Shown in pieces: positions 24,445 to 32,427 of a stretch of 64,000 nt of DNA. The translations under genes were made by a program, and so were the position numbers. The first letter of the stretch is position 1. Each line of letters opens with the position of its first letter. The notes beneath the pieces are model-generated. The model saw only the letters and a list, made by a program, of their open reading frames with translations, had not been told where the DNA came from and did no database searches. Location: contig CADFMD010000002.1 of assembly GCA_902835305.1 (NCBI GenBank), forward strand, positions 124,001 to 188,000, in the 5' to 3' direction. The DNA comes from Coriobacteriaceae bacterium (GTDB lineage Bacteria; Actinomycetota; Coriobacteriia; Coriobacteriales; Coriobacteriaceae).

Positions 24445-27444
24445 CTATTTCTTAAGGAGATACGGATAGCTGTCGCGCACGGCCTTGATGGTCAGGCGGA
24501 CGGCCTCGGGCAGACCGGTGTTGACGGCATCGACCGAGACGGTGCGAACCGTGCCGGCGATGCGAACCTTAAAGTGGTCCTCGTCCACGGCCAGGAAGCC
24601 CTCGTTCTCGGAGTTCTCCATGTCCTGATCGCTCCAGAACAGGGTGAGCTTGTCCTTGTAGGGACGACCCTCCTGGTAGGGGCAGAACACGGCGCAGTTG
24701 CCGCACTCGTTGCACATGCCGTCGACATGGACGACCTGATGCTTGGCCAGGCCCGGCACCTTAATTGCCACGTTGGCGCGGTTGGGGCACACGTCGCAGC
24801 AGACCTCGCACACCGAGCCGCAGCCCAGGCAGCGGGTCTTGGTGCAGTTGCGCTTGTCACGACACAGCGACCCCTTGCGCTCGTAGCAGGTGTCCTCGCG
24901 GCCGGCCTGCTCGTTGCAGTCGACGTACTTGTTAAAGTCCACGCCGGCGATGGCACGGGCGACCTCGGCGGCGTCGGCGATAGCCTCGACCACGGTGGCC
25001 GGACCGCGACGGCAGTCACCGGCAGCCCAAACGCCCTCGACGCCGGTGGAGGTGGCGGCAAGGCGGCCGCGACGGTCGTGCTCGACGCCCGCGGCATCGT
25101 ACAGGCTGGCATCGATGCCCTCGCCCACGGCGCAGATCACCGTGGTGGCGGAAAGCTCGACGGTCTCGCCCGTGGCGACGGGGCTGCGACGGCCGCTTGC
25201 ATCCGGCTCGCCAAGCTCCATAACGTCGCAGGTCAGCACGGCGCCGTTAAGCGCCTTGGGGGCCAGCAGCTCGCAGAACTCAACACCGTCGGCAAGAGCA
25301 AGATCGAGCTCTTCCTCGTCAGCGGGCATCTGCTTCTTGGTGCGGCGATACACCAGGCGCACGTTCTTCACGCCGGCCAGGCGCTTGGCCACGCGAGCCG
25401 CGTCCATGGCGGTGTTGCCGGCGCCGATGACCACGACATCCTCGCCCAGCTCAAGTTTCTCGCCCTTCTTGGCGGCCTCGAGGAACTCCAGCACGTCGAG
25501 CTCGGCGCCCTCGCCCAGGCCCGCAGAGCCGGGCATCCAGGCACCGGTGGCCACGACCACGTCGGTAAAGCCCTGGGCCTTGAGCTCGTCGATGGATTCC
25601 ACGCGGGCGTTGAGCTGCACCTTGGCACCAAAGGCCAGGCAGAGCTCGGCGTCGTGGGAGATATCGTCGCTGGCGATACGGAACTCGGGGATGACGTGAC
25701 GGACCACGCCGCCGAGCGAATCGCGGGCCTCAAAGATGGTGACGGGCACGCCGGCACGTGTCAGGAAGAACGCCGTCGCCAGGCCGGCCGGGCCGCCGCC
25801 GATAACGGCAACGTTGCGCTCGCCGTCGTTGGCGATGGCCTGGGCGCGCAGCTTGGGCAGCACGGCGGCCATGGCCTCGCGGGCGGCCTTGAGCTTGCTG
25901 GCGCGAATCTGGGCGCCCTCGGGCTCGTAAAACGCACGCTCGCAGGCACGGCCGCAGGGATGCGGGCAGATGGTGCCGGTAATGAACGGCAGGGCGTTGC
26001 GCTCGATGATGATGTTGAGCGCGTCCTCGAAGCGACCTTCGTCAACAGCCGCCAGGTAGGCGGGAATATCCTGCTGGATGGGGCAGCTCGTACGGCACGG
26101 CGTGGTAAAGCAGTCGGAAAGCGGGCTCTTGCCGGCGACCTTGCGATCGGGCAGCGGGCGCAGCGGCTTCTTGTAGAGCGGGTTGGTGAGCGAGTCGGTC
26201 TGGATCGCGGTCACGGCCTCGAGCGAGACGCCCTCAAACGGCTTGCCGTCCAGGTCGGTAAACTCGCCGGCCATCTGGCTAAAGCGCTCGTAACCACCGG
26301 GCTTGAGCACGTCAGTCGCCAGGGTGACGGGCCAAATGCCGGCGTCATACAGGGCACGGATGTTGTAGACCGTGGCACCGCCGGAGTAGCTGATGCGCAG
26401 CTTGCCATCGAACTGCTCGGTAATGCGGCGGGCGGCCTCGATGGTCAGCGAGAACAGCGAACGGCCGGACATGTACATCTCGGTGGAAGGCAGCTCGTTC
26501 CTGGTCACGTCGACGGGAAACGTGTTGGTCAGCTTGACGCCGAACTCCAGACCGCGCTCGGCGCACAGGACAATCAGGCGCTCGAACATGGGCACGGCAT
26601 CGGCCCACTGCAGATCCTCGCGGAAGTGCGTGTCATCAAAGACGATATAGTCAAAGCCCAGCTCGTTGAGGCGCTGACGTGCAAACTCATAGCCCAGCAG
26701 CGTGGGGTTGCACTTGATGTAGGTGTTGAGGCCCTTCTCGGTGATGAGGTAGGTCGCGATGCGCTCGATCTCCGCCGGCGGGCAGCCGTGCAGGGTAGAC
26801 TCGGTGATGGAGTTGGAGACGCGCGCCGGGATGGACTCGACAAACGCAGCGTCGACATGCTCAAACTTGTCCAGGTTGGCAAGCGCCCAGGCACGGCACT
26901 CGTTCCAGACGTCGGAGCCGCTGGCATCCTTCATGCCCTCGATGTAGGCGTCGACCTTGGGGCTCTTAATGCCCTCCAGGTCATAGCCCACCGACATGTT
27001 GAAGACAAAGCCGTCCGGGCTGCCCAGACCGTACTCGCGAGCGATCAGGTGGCAGGCAAACCATGCCTTCACATACTCGGCAAAGGCCTGCGGAACCTCG
27101 AGCTCGGTCGACCATTCGCAGTTGTAGCACTCGTCCTGAGCCACGATGCAGGGCTTGTTGACGCACTTGGAGAGCTCCTCGCCGTCCATAACCTGGACGG
27201 TCTTGAGCTCAAAGAAGCGAGAACCGGCCACATAAGAGGCCACGATGTTCTGGGCCAGCTGCGTATTGGGACCGGCAGCCGGGCCAAACGGAGTCTCGAT
27301 GCGCTCGTCAAAAATGGGAAGCGCACCCTCCTGGTTGGTCGTGACCATCTTACGCACGCCAAAGATGGCGTCCTGGGTCTTGTGCTCCTCGATGATCCAG
27401 TTCATCAGCTGCGAAAACGAGATCGGCCTCATGATGTCGCTCAT
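24445..27444 (-). CDS. ygfK: YgfK, multi-domain FAD/FeS oxidoreductase
   Basis: 999 residues. An N-terminal ~420-residue domain of TIM-barrel type is followed by a GltD-like module: Cys-rich SPLSDCFTTPCRTSC and TICPHPCGRACE (443-502), FAD site VIGGGPAGLA (547-556) and NAD site VIGAGNTAMD (672-681). C-terminal clusters are CLGCGSVCEVCCDVCP (872-887) and CNECGNCAVFCP (911-922). Once called a putative selenate reductase subunit, it is now linked to anaerobic purine/urate degradation as a reductase. ATG 27444 has AGAGGAG six bases upstream; a longer Arg-rich reading back to 27567 is rejected. Confidence 0.92.
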   Translation of the reverse strand: MSDIMRPISFSQLMNWIIEEHKTQDAIFGVRKMVTTNQEGALPIFDERIETPFGPAAGPNTQLAQNIVASYVAGSRFFELKTVQVMDGEELSKCVNKPCIVAQDECYNCEWSTELEVPQAFAEYVKAWFACHLIAREYGLGSPDGFVFNMSVGYDLEGIKSPKVDAYIEGMKDASGSDVWNECRAWALANLDKFEHVDAAFVESIPARVSNSITESTLHGCPPAEIERIATYLITEKGLNTYIKCNPTLLGYEFARQRLNELGFDYIVFDDTHFREDLQWADAVPMFERLIVLCAERGLEFGVKLTNTFPVDVTRNELPSTEMYMSGRSLFSLTIEAARRITEQFDGKLRISYSGGATVYNIRALYDAGIWPVTLATDVLKPGGYERFSQMAGEFTDLDGKPFEGVSLEAVTAIQTDSLTNPLYKKPLRPLPDRKVAGKSPLSDCFTTPCRTSCPIQQDIPAYLAAVDEGRFEDALNIIIERNALPFITGTICPHPCGRACERAFYEPEGAQIRASKLKAAREAMAAVLPKLRAQAIANDGERNVAVIGGGPAGLATAFFLTRAGVPVTIFEARDSLGGVVRHVIPEFRIASDDISHDAELCLAFGAKVQLNARVESIDELKAQGFTDVVVATGAWMPGSAGLGEGAELDVLEFLEAAKKGEKLELGEDVVVIGAGNTAMDAARVAKRLAGVKNVRLVYRRTKKQMPADEEELDLALADGVEFCELLAPKALNGAVLTCDVMELGEPDASGRRSPVATGETVELSATTVICAVGEGIDASLYDAAGVEHDRRGRLAATSTGVEGVWAAGDCRRGPATVVEAIADAAEVARAIAGVDFNKYVDCNEQAGREDTCYERKGSLCRDKRNCTKTRCLGCGSVCEVCCDVCPNRANVAIKVPGLAKHQVVHVDGMCNECGNCAVFCPYQEGRPYKDKLTLFWSDQDMENSENEGFLAVDEDHFKVRIAGTVRTVSVDAVNTGLPEAVRLTIKAVRDSYPYLLKK

Positions 27445-27542
27445 AGTGAGCTCCTCTCTGTAACGCCCGGCGAGACCGCGCGGCGGGCGCAAATACGGTG
27501 TAGCGCTAGCACAGCGCCGGCGACCCCGCGGAGGCCGCCTAT

Positions 27543-27578
27543 GCGCGCGTCGGATGCGGCGAAACATCCGACGCGCGC
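27543..27578. promoter_or_regulatory. Strong hairpin between ssnA and ygfK
   Basis: Perfect 14-bp arms (27543-27556 and 27565-27578) with an 8-base loop. No T-tract follows on the minus strand. Likely a processing or stability element that could set the ratio of ssnA to ygfK message. Confidence 0.6.
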
Positions 27579-27593
27579 GAATCTACTTGTGAA

Positions 27594-28949
27594 TTAGTAG
27601 GTTCGATCGTTGAGCGTGCTCCAGAGCTTCTTGGACTCGGCCATGGTCCACGCGTTGATCTTGTCCTCATCAATGCCAACGAACTCGCGATCCTTGTACA
27701 GGACGCGGCCGTTGATGATGGTGGTGCGGCAGTTTTTGCCCATCATGCCAAAGAGCATGTGGCCGTCGATATTCTCCTCGCTCAGCGGCGTAAAGGGCTT
27801 GTAGTCCATGACGATGACATCGGCGGCAGCGCCGGCCTCGAGCACGCCGAGCTTGCGATCGAAGTACTTGCTCGCCATCTTGGCGTTGTTCTCGAACAGC
27901 ATGGTCATGGCCTCGCACCAGCCCACGTTGGGCATGGCGGCGTTGTGTCGCTGAATGATCAGGAAGACCTTAAGGCTCTCGAGCATATCGTGGGTGTAGG
28001 CGTCGGTGCCCATGCACACGGGGATGCCGCGGCGGAAGAACTCGAGCACGGGGGCGCAGCCCACGGCGTTGCCCATATTGGATTCGGGGTTGTTGACGAG
28101 CCAGGTACCGGACTCCTTGACGATATCCATCTCGGCGGGCGTCACGTGGATGCAGTGGCCGAGCATGGTGTCGGGACCCAGCAGATTGTGCTGCAGCAGG
28201 CGCTCGACGGGGCTGATGCCACCGCGGTTGAGGCGGGAGTCCCACACGTCATTCATGCCCTCGCACACATGGATGTGGAAGCCGGTCAGGCCGTTGTTGG
28301 CCTCGGCCATCTTATCCATGGTCTCGTCCGACAGCGTAAAGGTGGCGTGACCGCCAAACATGGCGGCGATCATGTGGTTATCGTTATCGCGACGCTCCTT
28401 GGCGGCCCACTGGGCAAACTCGGCGTTCTCGGCAATGGCCTGGTCGCATTTTTCCTGGCCGCGACGATCGGAGACCTCGTAGCACAGGCATGAACGCATG
28501 CCCAGCTCCTGCGCGGCATCCTTAATGGTAAAGAGGCTTCCCGGGATCTCGCAGAAGCTCGCATGGTGATCGAAGATCGTGGTGACGCCATCGCGGATGG
28601 AGTCAAGAATCGTGGCATAGGCGCTGGCCTTGGTGCCGTCGAGCGTCAGGTTGTCGTCGATCTTCCACCACTGCTGCTCAAGATTCTCCAGGAAGTTGGT
28701 GGGGTTGCAGCCCTTGATGGCAAGGCCGCGGGCCAGACCCGAGTAGATGTGGGTGTGGCAGTTGATGAGTCCGGGCATGATGAGGTTGCCCTGGGCGTCG
28801 ACGTACTCGGCATCCGGGTACTTGGCCTTGAGCTCGCACTCGGGGCCCACTTCGACGATCGTATCTCCGTCAATGGCGACCGCACCGTTTGGAATGAACG
28901 GGGTCTGAGCGTTGCGGGTAAAGACGGAACCGTTAGCGACCAGAAGCAT
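27594..28949 (-). CDS. ssnA: SsnA, amidohydrolase of the purine cluster
   Basis: Metal-dependent amidohydrolase of the guanine deaminase/chlorohydrolase group. Metal ligands appear in LINCHTHIYSGLARG (HxH near residue 60), GFHIHVCEG, LGHCIHVTP and the Asp of CMGTDAYTHD. 451 residues; ATG 28949 has GAAGGGAG five bases upstream. Co-transcribed with the permease and ygfK. The family is required with YgfK and YgeXYW in reported gut-bacterial urate catabolism; the substrate, perhaps an aminated or ring-opened purine, is not settled. Confidence 0.92.
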   Translation of the reverse strand: MLLVANGSVFTRNAQTPFIPNGAVAIDGDTIVEVGPECELKAKYPDAEYVDAQGNLIMPGLINCHTHIYSGLARGLAIKGCNPTNFLENLEQQWWKIDDNLTLDGTKASAYATILDSIRDGVTTIFDHHASFCEIPGSLFTIKDAAQELGMRSCLCYEVSDRRGQEKCDQAIAENAEFAQWAAKERRDNDNHMIAAMFGGHATFTLSDETMDKMAEANNGLTGFHIHVCEGMNDVWDSRLNRGGISPVERLLQHNLLGPDTMLGHCIHVTPAEMDIVKESGTWLVNNPESNMGNAVGCAPVLEFFRRGIPVCMGTDAYTHDMLESLKVFLIIQRHNAAMPNVGWCEAMTMLFENNAKMASKYFDRKLGVLEAGAAADVIVMDYKPFTPLSEENIDGHMLFGMMGKNCRTTIINGRVLYKDREFVGIDEDKINAWTMAESKKLWSTLNDRTY

Positions 28950-29097
28950 GGATGCTCCCTTCAACATCAGAGGCGGGGTTTGACACCTCTGACATGGCGG
29001 AGTGCGAAGCGCCGGCCTACACCGGAAACGGGCCCTCTCCCGTCAACGCTTCACCAAAGGGACAAACCCTTTGAAGTGCGGCTTGGCGCCGCATGAC

Positions 29098-29127
29098 GTC
29101 GGCGGACGAGGCGATACGTCCGCCGAC
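29098..29127. promoter_or_regulatory. Strong hairpin between the permease gene and ssnA
   Basis: Perfect 11-bp arms GTCGGCGGACG and CGTCCGCCGAC with an 8-base loop. A smaller dyad (TCAGAGG/CCTCTGA, about 28967-28992) lies nearer ssnA. As with 27543-27578 there is no T-tract. Confidence 0.55.
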
Positions 29128-29144
29128 AAATAGCACCGAATTGG

Positions 29145-30539
29145 TTACTTCTTGCTCTCGGGCAAGACCAGATCCACGGCAGCGTCCTTGGCAGCATCGA
29201 TGTGCTGAGCCACGACCGGCGTCTGCGGAAGGATCAGGTTAAGGACAATAGCCATGATGGCGGTGGGGGTTACAGCATTGGAGCCGATGACGGTGGGCAC
29301 CCAGGTGGGCATACCCTCGCCGGCAAGGCAACCGCTGGCCATCCAGATACCCAGGCCAAAGACGACGGAGGTACCGACGATGGTGGTAGTGCGCTGCGTG
29401 AGGCCCTCGCGGGTGAACATGCGCACGCCGTTCATGGTGATGGTGCCAAAGACGCCGACGGTCGCGCCGCCGATGACGGGCTGCGGGATAGCGGAAAGAA
29501 CGGCAGAGAGCTGCGGGAACAGACCGGCAATGGCAAAGACGGCCGCGATGATCACAAAGACCCACTTGTTGACGACCTTGTTGGAGCAGATGATGCCCAC
29601 GTTCTGGCCAAGGGCGCTGGTGGGAAGACCGCCCAGCAGGCCGCCGACCATAGAGGTGAGGCCCTGGGACACGATAGCGCCGGAGAGCTCGCGCTCGGTG
29701 GGCATACGGTCGATAGAGCCCAGGCAGGCGGCGGAGACGTCACCGATAACCTGGATGGCAACCATGGGGAACACGACGGCGAGGGTAATGCAGACCTCGG
29801 GATCAAACTCGAGCACGTAGGGTATGAGCTTGGGAAGGGCGAAGACCTGAGCGGTAGCAACGCTGGAGAAGTCGATCATGCCAAAGGGGATCGAAACGAT
29901 CATGCCAACGATCATGCCAAAGAACACGGATCCCAGCTTGAGCGTGCCCTTGCCAAAGTTGGCGAGCGCAAAGACCACGGCGAAGGTGATAAGAGCGACA
30001 CACCAGGCCTGCGGGGTGCCCCACAGCGGCGTGCCCATGCCGCCAGCCATATACTTTACGGCCGTGGGATACAGCGAAACGCCGATGGAGAAGATAACCG
30101 TACCGGTCACGACGGGCGGGAACAGCCACTTAATCTTGCTGTAGGCCAAACCAAAGAGGACCGCGACGGCACCGCCGACAATCTCGCCGCCCAGCAGCGC
30201 ACCAAAGCTAAAGCCCGAGGCGCCCATGGCCTGCAGGGCCGGCAGGAACGCGAACGAAACGCCCATGACGATGGGCAGGCCGCCGCCGATGCGACGGAAG
30301 GGAGCGAAGGCCTGAAGGGCCGTGTCGATTGCCGAAAGAATAAGCGCAACCTGAATGATGTCGGTGCTCTGCTGGCTATTAAAGCCGTAGACGCCGGCCA
30401 TGATGACCGCCGGGGTAATAATGCCGGCAAACGATGCCAGTACGTGCTGAAGGGCACACGGGATCATTTCCTTAACGGGCGGCATGCCTTCGCGAGTGAA
30501 CAGGGCTTCAGTGCCGTTCGTAACCGTCTCCTGGGCCAT
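29145..30539 (-). CDS. NCS2-family purine (xanthine/urate) permease
   Basis: 464 residues, with about twelve to fourteen hydrophobic segments of the nucleobase-ascorbate transporter family. The family signature region is visible as ALGQNVGIICSNKVVNK, with the conserved QN(V)G. The preceding glutamate-rich helix is in ITLAVVFPMVAIQVIGDVSA. Proton-coupled uptake of xanthine or urate is inferred because it leads the ssnA-ygfK-ferredoxin-xdhD operon. ATG 30539 begins MAQETVTNGTEALF. A regulator is encoded divergently 353 bp away. Confidence 0.9.
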   Translation of the reverse strand: MAQETVTNGTEALFTREGMPPVKEMIPCALQHVLASFAGIITPAVIMAGVYGFNSQQSTDIIQVALILSAIDTALQAFAPFRRIGGGLPIVMGVSFAFLPALQAMGASGFSFGALLGGEIVGGAVAVLFGLAYSKIKWLFPPVVTGTVIFSIGVSLYPTAVKYMAGGMGTPLWGTPQAWCVALITFAVVFALANFGKGTLKLGSVFFGMIVGMIVSIPFGMIDFSSVATAQVFALPKLIPYVLEFDPEVCITLAVVFPMVAIQVIGDVSAACLGSIDRMPTERELSGAIVSQGLTSMVGGLLGGLPTSALGQNVGIICSNKVVNKWVFVIIAAVFAIAGLFPQLSAVLSAIPQPVIGGATVGVFGTITMNGVRMFTREGLTQRTTTIVGTSVVFGLGIWMASGCLAGEGMPTWVPTVIGSNAVTPTAIMAIVLNLILPQTPVVAQHIDAAKDAAVDLVLPESKK

Positions 30540-30626
30540 TTGACCACCAATCCTCGAAGTAGTTGTTTTCGCATCTAACGCTCTATTGTGACGCAGTGCG
30601 GGGGTGAGGTTGTGCCTTCGTTGCAT

Positions 30627-30655
30627 ATCGTATTAAAGATGATTCTCATTCTCAA
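30627..30655 (-). promoter_or_regulatory. Promoter of the permease-ssnA-ygfK-xdhD operon
   Basis: On the minus strand TTGAGA (30655-30650) and TACGAT (30632-30627) are separated by exactly 17 bp. The 19-mer 30635-30653 resembles a Fur box (GATAATGATAATCATTATC) at roughly 14 of 19 positions. A degenerate copy of the yge operator (TAATAA-N3-TTTGTT) lies just upstream at 30656-30670. The rest of 30540-30891 shows no gene and no purine riboswitch. Confidence 0.5.
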
Positions 30656-30891
30656 TAATAATTTTTTGTTATCAGACTATTCTTGAGCTGAGGCAATGCA
30701 TTTCCGCAGGTCAGGAAAGTGTCTGGTCAAAATAACATCTAACTTTTCTTTTGGTCGACCGTTTACCGCCAAATTCCTACCGCTCGTCCGTATTACGCAA
30801 TGTACCTGCGAATATGCGAGTCAATAGACACCGTGTTACCATGAGAAAAAATTGTTATGAACATTTCCGATTTCACCCAAAGGAGTTGCCC

Positions 30892-31548
30892 GTGAACGAG
30901 ACCGTACGTCGCTTTTTGCCGATGGTCGATTTCCTGGAGCAGATACTCGGCAAAAACAGCGAAATCGTGCTGCACGATTTCTCGGATCCCGACCACGCCA
31001 TCGTCGATATTCGCAACGGCATCGTGAGCGGCCGCAAGGTCGGCGGTCCCGCCACCGATCTGGCACTCAAGATCATGCACGATGGTACATATCGCGATCT
31101 GCCGTTCATTACGGGCTACGAAGGCCGCGGTGCCGGCGGCAAGACGCTGGAATCCGCAACGTACTTCATTCGCGAGGACGGCGAGATCGTCGGCATGCTC
31201 TGCGTCAACACTGATCTTTCGACCGTGCGCAACATCAGTGCCATGGCCCAGCAGCTTATGGCCTGCTTTGACGCCGCTCCCGCACGCACCGAGCCCTCCC
31301 CCATCGAAGTCGAAAGCCTTTCGGAGTCCACACAGGAGCTCATCGACCGCAGCATTTCCGAGCTGCTCGAAAGCCGCGGGCAGGATGTCGCCTCGCTTGG
31401 GCAGGCCGACCGCGTGGACGTTATCCGCCATCTCAACGGAAACGGCGTGTTTATGCTCAAGGGCGCCGTTGCCTGCGCCGCCGCCGCGCTTGGAATCTCT
31501 GAGCCCAGCGTCTACCGCTATCTGCAAAAGGTCCGCAAGGAGGGCTAA
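30892..31548 (+). CDS. YheO-type PAS/HTH transcriptional regulator of the permease operon
   Basis: 218 residues, paralogous to the product of 15089-15742: PAS part with GKNSEIVLHDFSDPDHAIVD, GIVSGRKVGGPATD and FIREDGEIVGMLCVNTD, then an HTH with GAVACAAAALGISEPSVYRY. GTG 30892 has AAAGGAG six bases upstream. It is divergent from the NCS2 permease and should control that operon. Two related regulators, one per purine operon, may allow sensing of different purines or pathway intermediates; the ligand is unknown. Confidence 0.85.
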   Translation: MNETVRRFLPMVDFLEQILGKNSEIVLHDFSDPDHAIVDIRNGIVSGRKVGGPATDLALKIMHDGTYRDLPFITGYEGRGAGGKTLESATYFIREDGEIVGMLCVNTDLSTVRNISAMAQQLMACFDAAPARTEPSPIEVESLSESTQELIDRSISELLESRGQDVASLGQADRVDVIRHLNGNGVFMLKGAVACAAAALGISEPSVYRYLQKVRKEG

Positions 31549-31553
31549 CCCAC

Positions 31554-31590
31554 TGATCCCTTGGGGACGGAGGAAAACGGATCATTTTTG
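31554..31590. repeat. GGGAC-type repeat, copy 1 (37 bp)
   Basis: Starts TGATCCCTTGGGGACGGAGG and ends GGATCATTTTTG. 35 of 37 bases match 32287-32323. TGATCC and GGATCA form a hairpin followed by T5, so this copy may also end the regulator gene. Confidence 0.7.
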
Positions 31591-31605
31591 TCGCATCGCT
31601 TGACA

Positions 31606-31644
31606 AAAGACCCTGCAGCTCGCACGCGCTGCAGAGTCTTTTTG
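31606..31644. terminator. Bidirectional terminator between regulator and ridA
   Basis: GACCCTGCAG (31609-31618) and CTGCAGAGTC pair with one mismatch, followed by TTTTT on plus and preceded by AAAAG, giving T4 on minus. It lies between convergent genes. Confidence 0.65.
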
Positions 31645-31672
31645 CATGTCATGTTTAGTTGTTGTCAACGCC

Positions 31673-32050
31673 TTAGAGGGCGGCGATGACCTCGATCTCG
31701 ACCAGACCGCCAGCCGGAAGGGCGGCAACCTGGAAGGCGCTGCGCGCGGGGAACGGAGCCTCGAACTTGGAGGCGTAGATCTCGTTCACGGCGGCGAAGT
31801 CGGCGATGTCGGCCAGGTAGACCGTGGTCTTGACGACATCGGCAAACGTGGCGCCGGCAGCGGTCAGCAGGGCCTCGACGTTAGCGAGGGACTGCTTGGC
31901 CTGAGCCTCGACGCCCTCGGGCATCTTGCCGGTTGCAGGGTCAATGCCCAGCTGGCCGGACAGAAACACCATGTTGCCGGTCTGGATGCCGGGGGAATAC
32001 GGGCCGATGGCGGCCGGTGCGTTATCGGAAGACACGACGGTCTTGCTCAT
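31673..32050 (-). CDS. ridA: RidA family enamine/imine deaminase
   Basis: Hydrolyses reactive 2-aminoacrylate and related imines to keto acids and ammonia. 125 residues starting MSKTVVSSDNAPAAIGPYSP, with the family signature VEALLTAAGATFADVVKTTV and the catalytic Arg in PARSAFQVAALPAGGLVEIE. ATG 32050 has AAGGAG upstream; earlier in-frame codons lie in the leader. Its place next to the purine cluster fits the aminoacrylate released by YgeX, though RidA is also a housekeeping gene and the pairing is inferred. Confidence 0.93.
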   Translation of the reverse strand: MSKTVVSSDNAPAAIGPYSPGIQTGNMVFLSGQLGIDPATGKMPEGVEAQAKQSLANVEALLTAAGATFADVVKTTVYLADIADFAAVNEIYASKFEAPFPARSAFQVAALPAGGLVEIEVIAAL

Positions 32051-32253
32051 GTTTTTCTCCTTACAATCAAATAGAGAGCGTGAGCGCGGCGTTCGCACCG
32101 GGAGGCACAGTTCGGTCTGAACACCGCGCTTGATTGGGATAGTAGGGGATGATTTTGCCCGATGCAAGATAATTATCAGATTGCGATAATATTTTATCGC
32201 CCAACGGCGCGTACGGGCCGACGAACGGCGTGACTGGCAACCTGCCTAAAAAC

Positions 32254-32323
32254 TGACCCCTTTTCCTCCGTCCCCTTCGGATCACGTGATCCCTTAGGGA
32301 CGGAGGAAAAGGGATCATTTTTG
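32254..32323. repeat. Double GGGAC-type dyad with nested palindrome
   Basis: Arms 32254-32274 and 32297-32317 match at 20 of 21 positions; the centre holds the perfect palindrome GGATCACGTGATCC (32279-32292). Both ends continue into T5 on their own strand. The right half (32287-32323) repeats 31554-31590. The rest of 32051-32427 shows only the ridA and U32 leader regions. Confidence 0.75.
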
Positions 32324-32427
32324 CCCGAGAGGCTGCTGAAGACTTTGTCCTGCTTAGGCTGCGGGCATCGCCTGCCGCGACGGCACCACTATACTTTTGA
32401 GTATCTGAGCATTTTGAAAGGCAGGAT

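Noticed and set aside
21173..27597. Two ~1000-codon plus-strand open frames
   Set aside because: Antisense shadows of xdhD, the polyferredoxin and ygfK; His/Gly/Leu-rich translations, no ribosome sites, no family motifs.
30540..30891. Purine or xanthine riboswitch before the permease
   Set aside because: No three-way junction with the conserved purine-aptamer loops or other known purine aptamer core is visible; the region reads as a divergent promoter.
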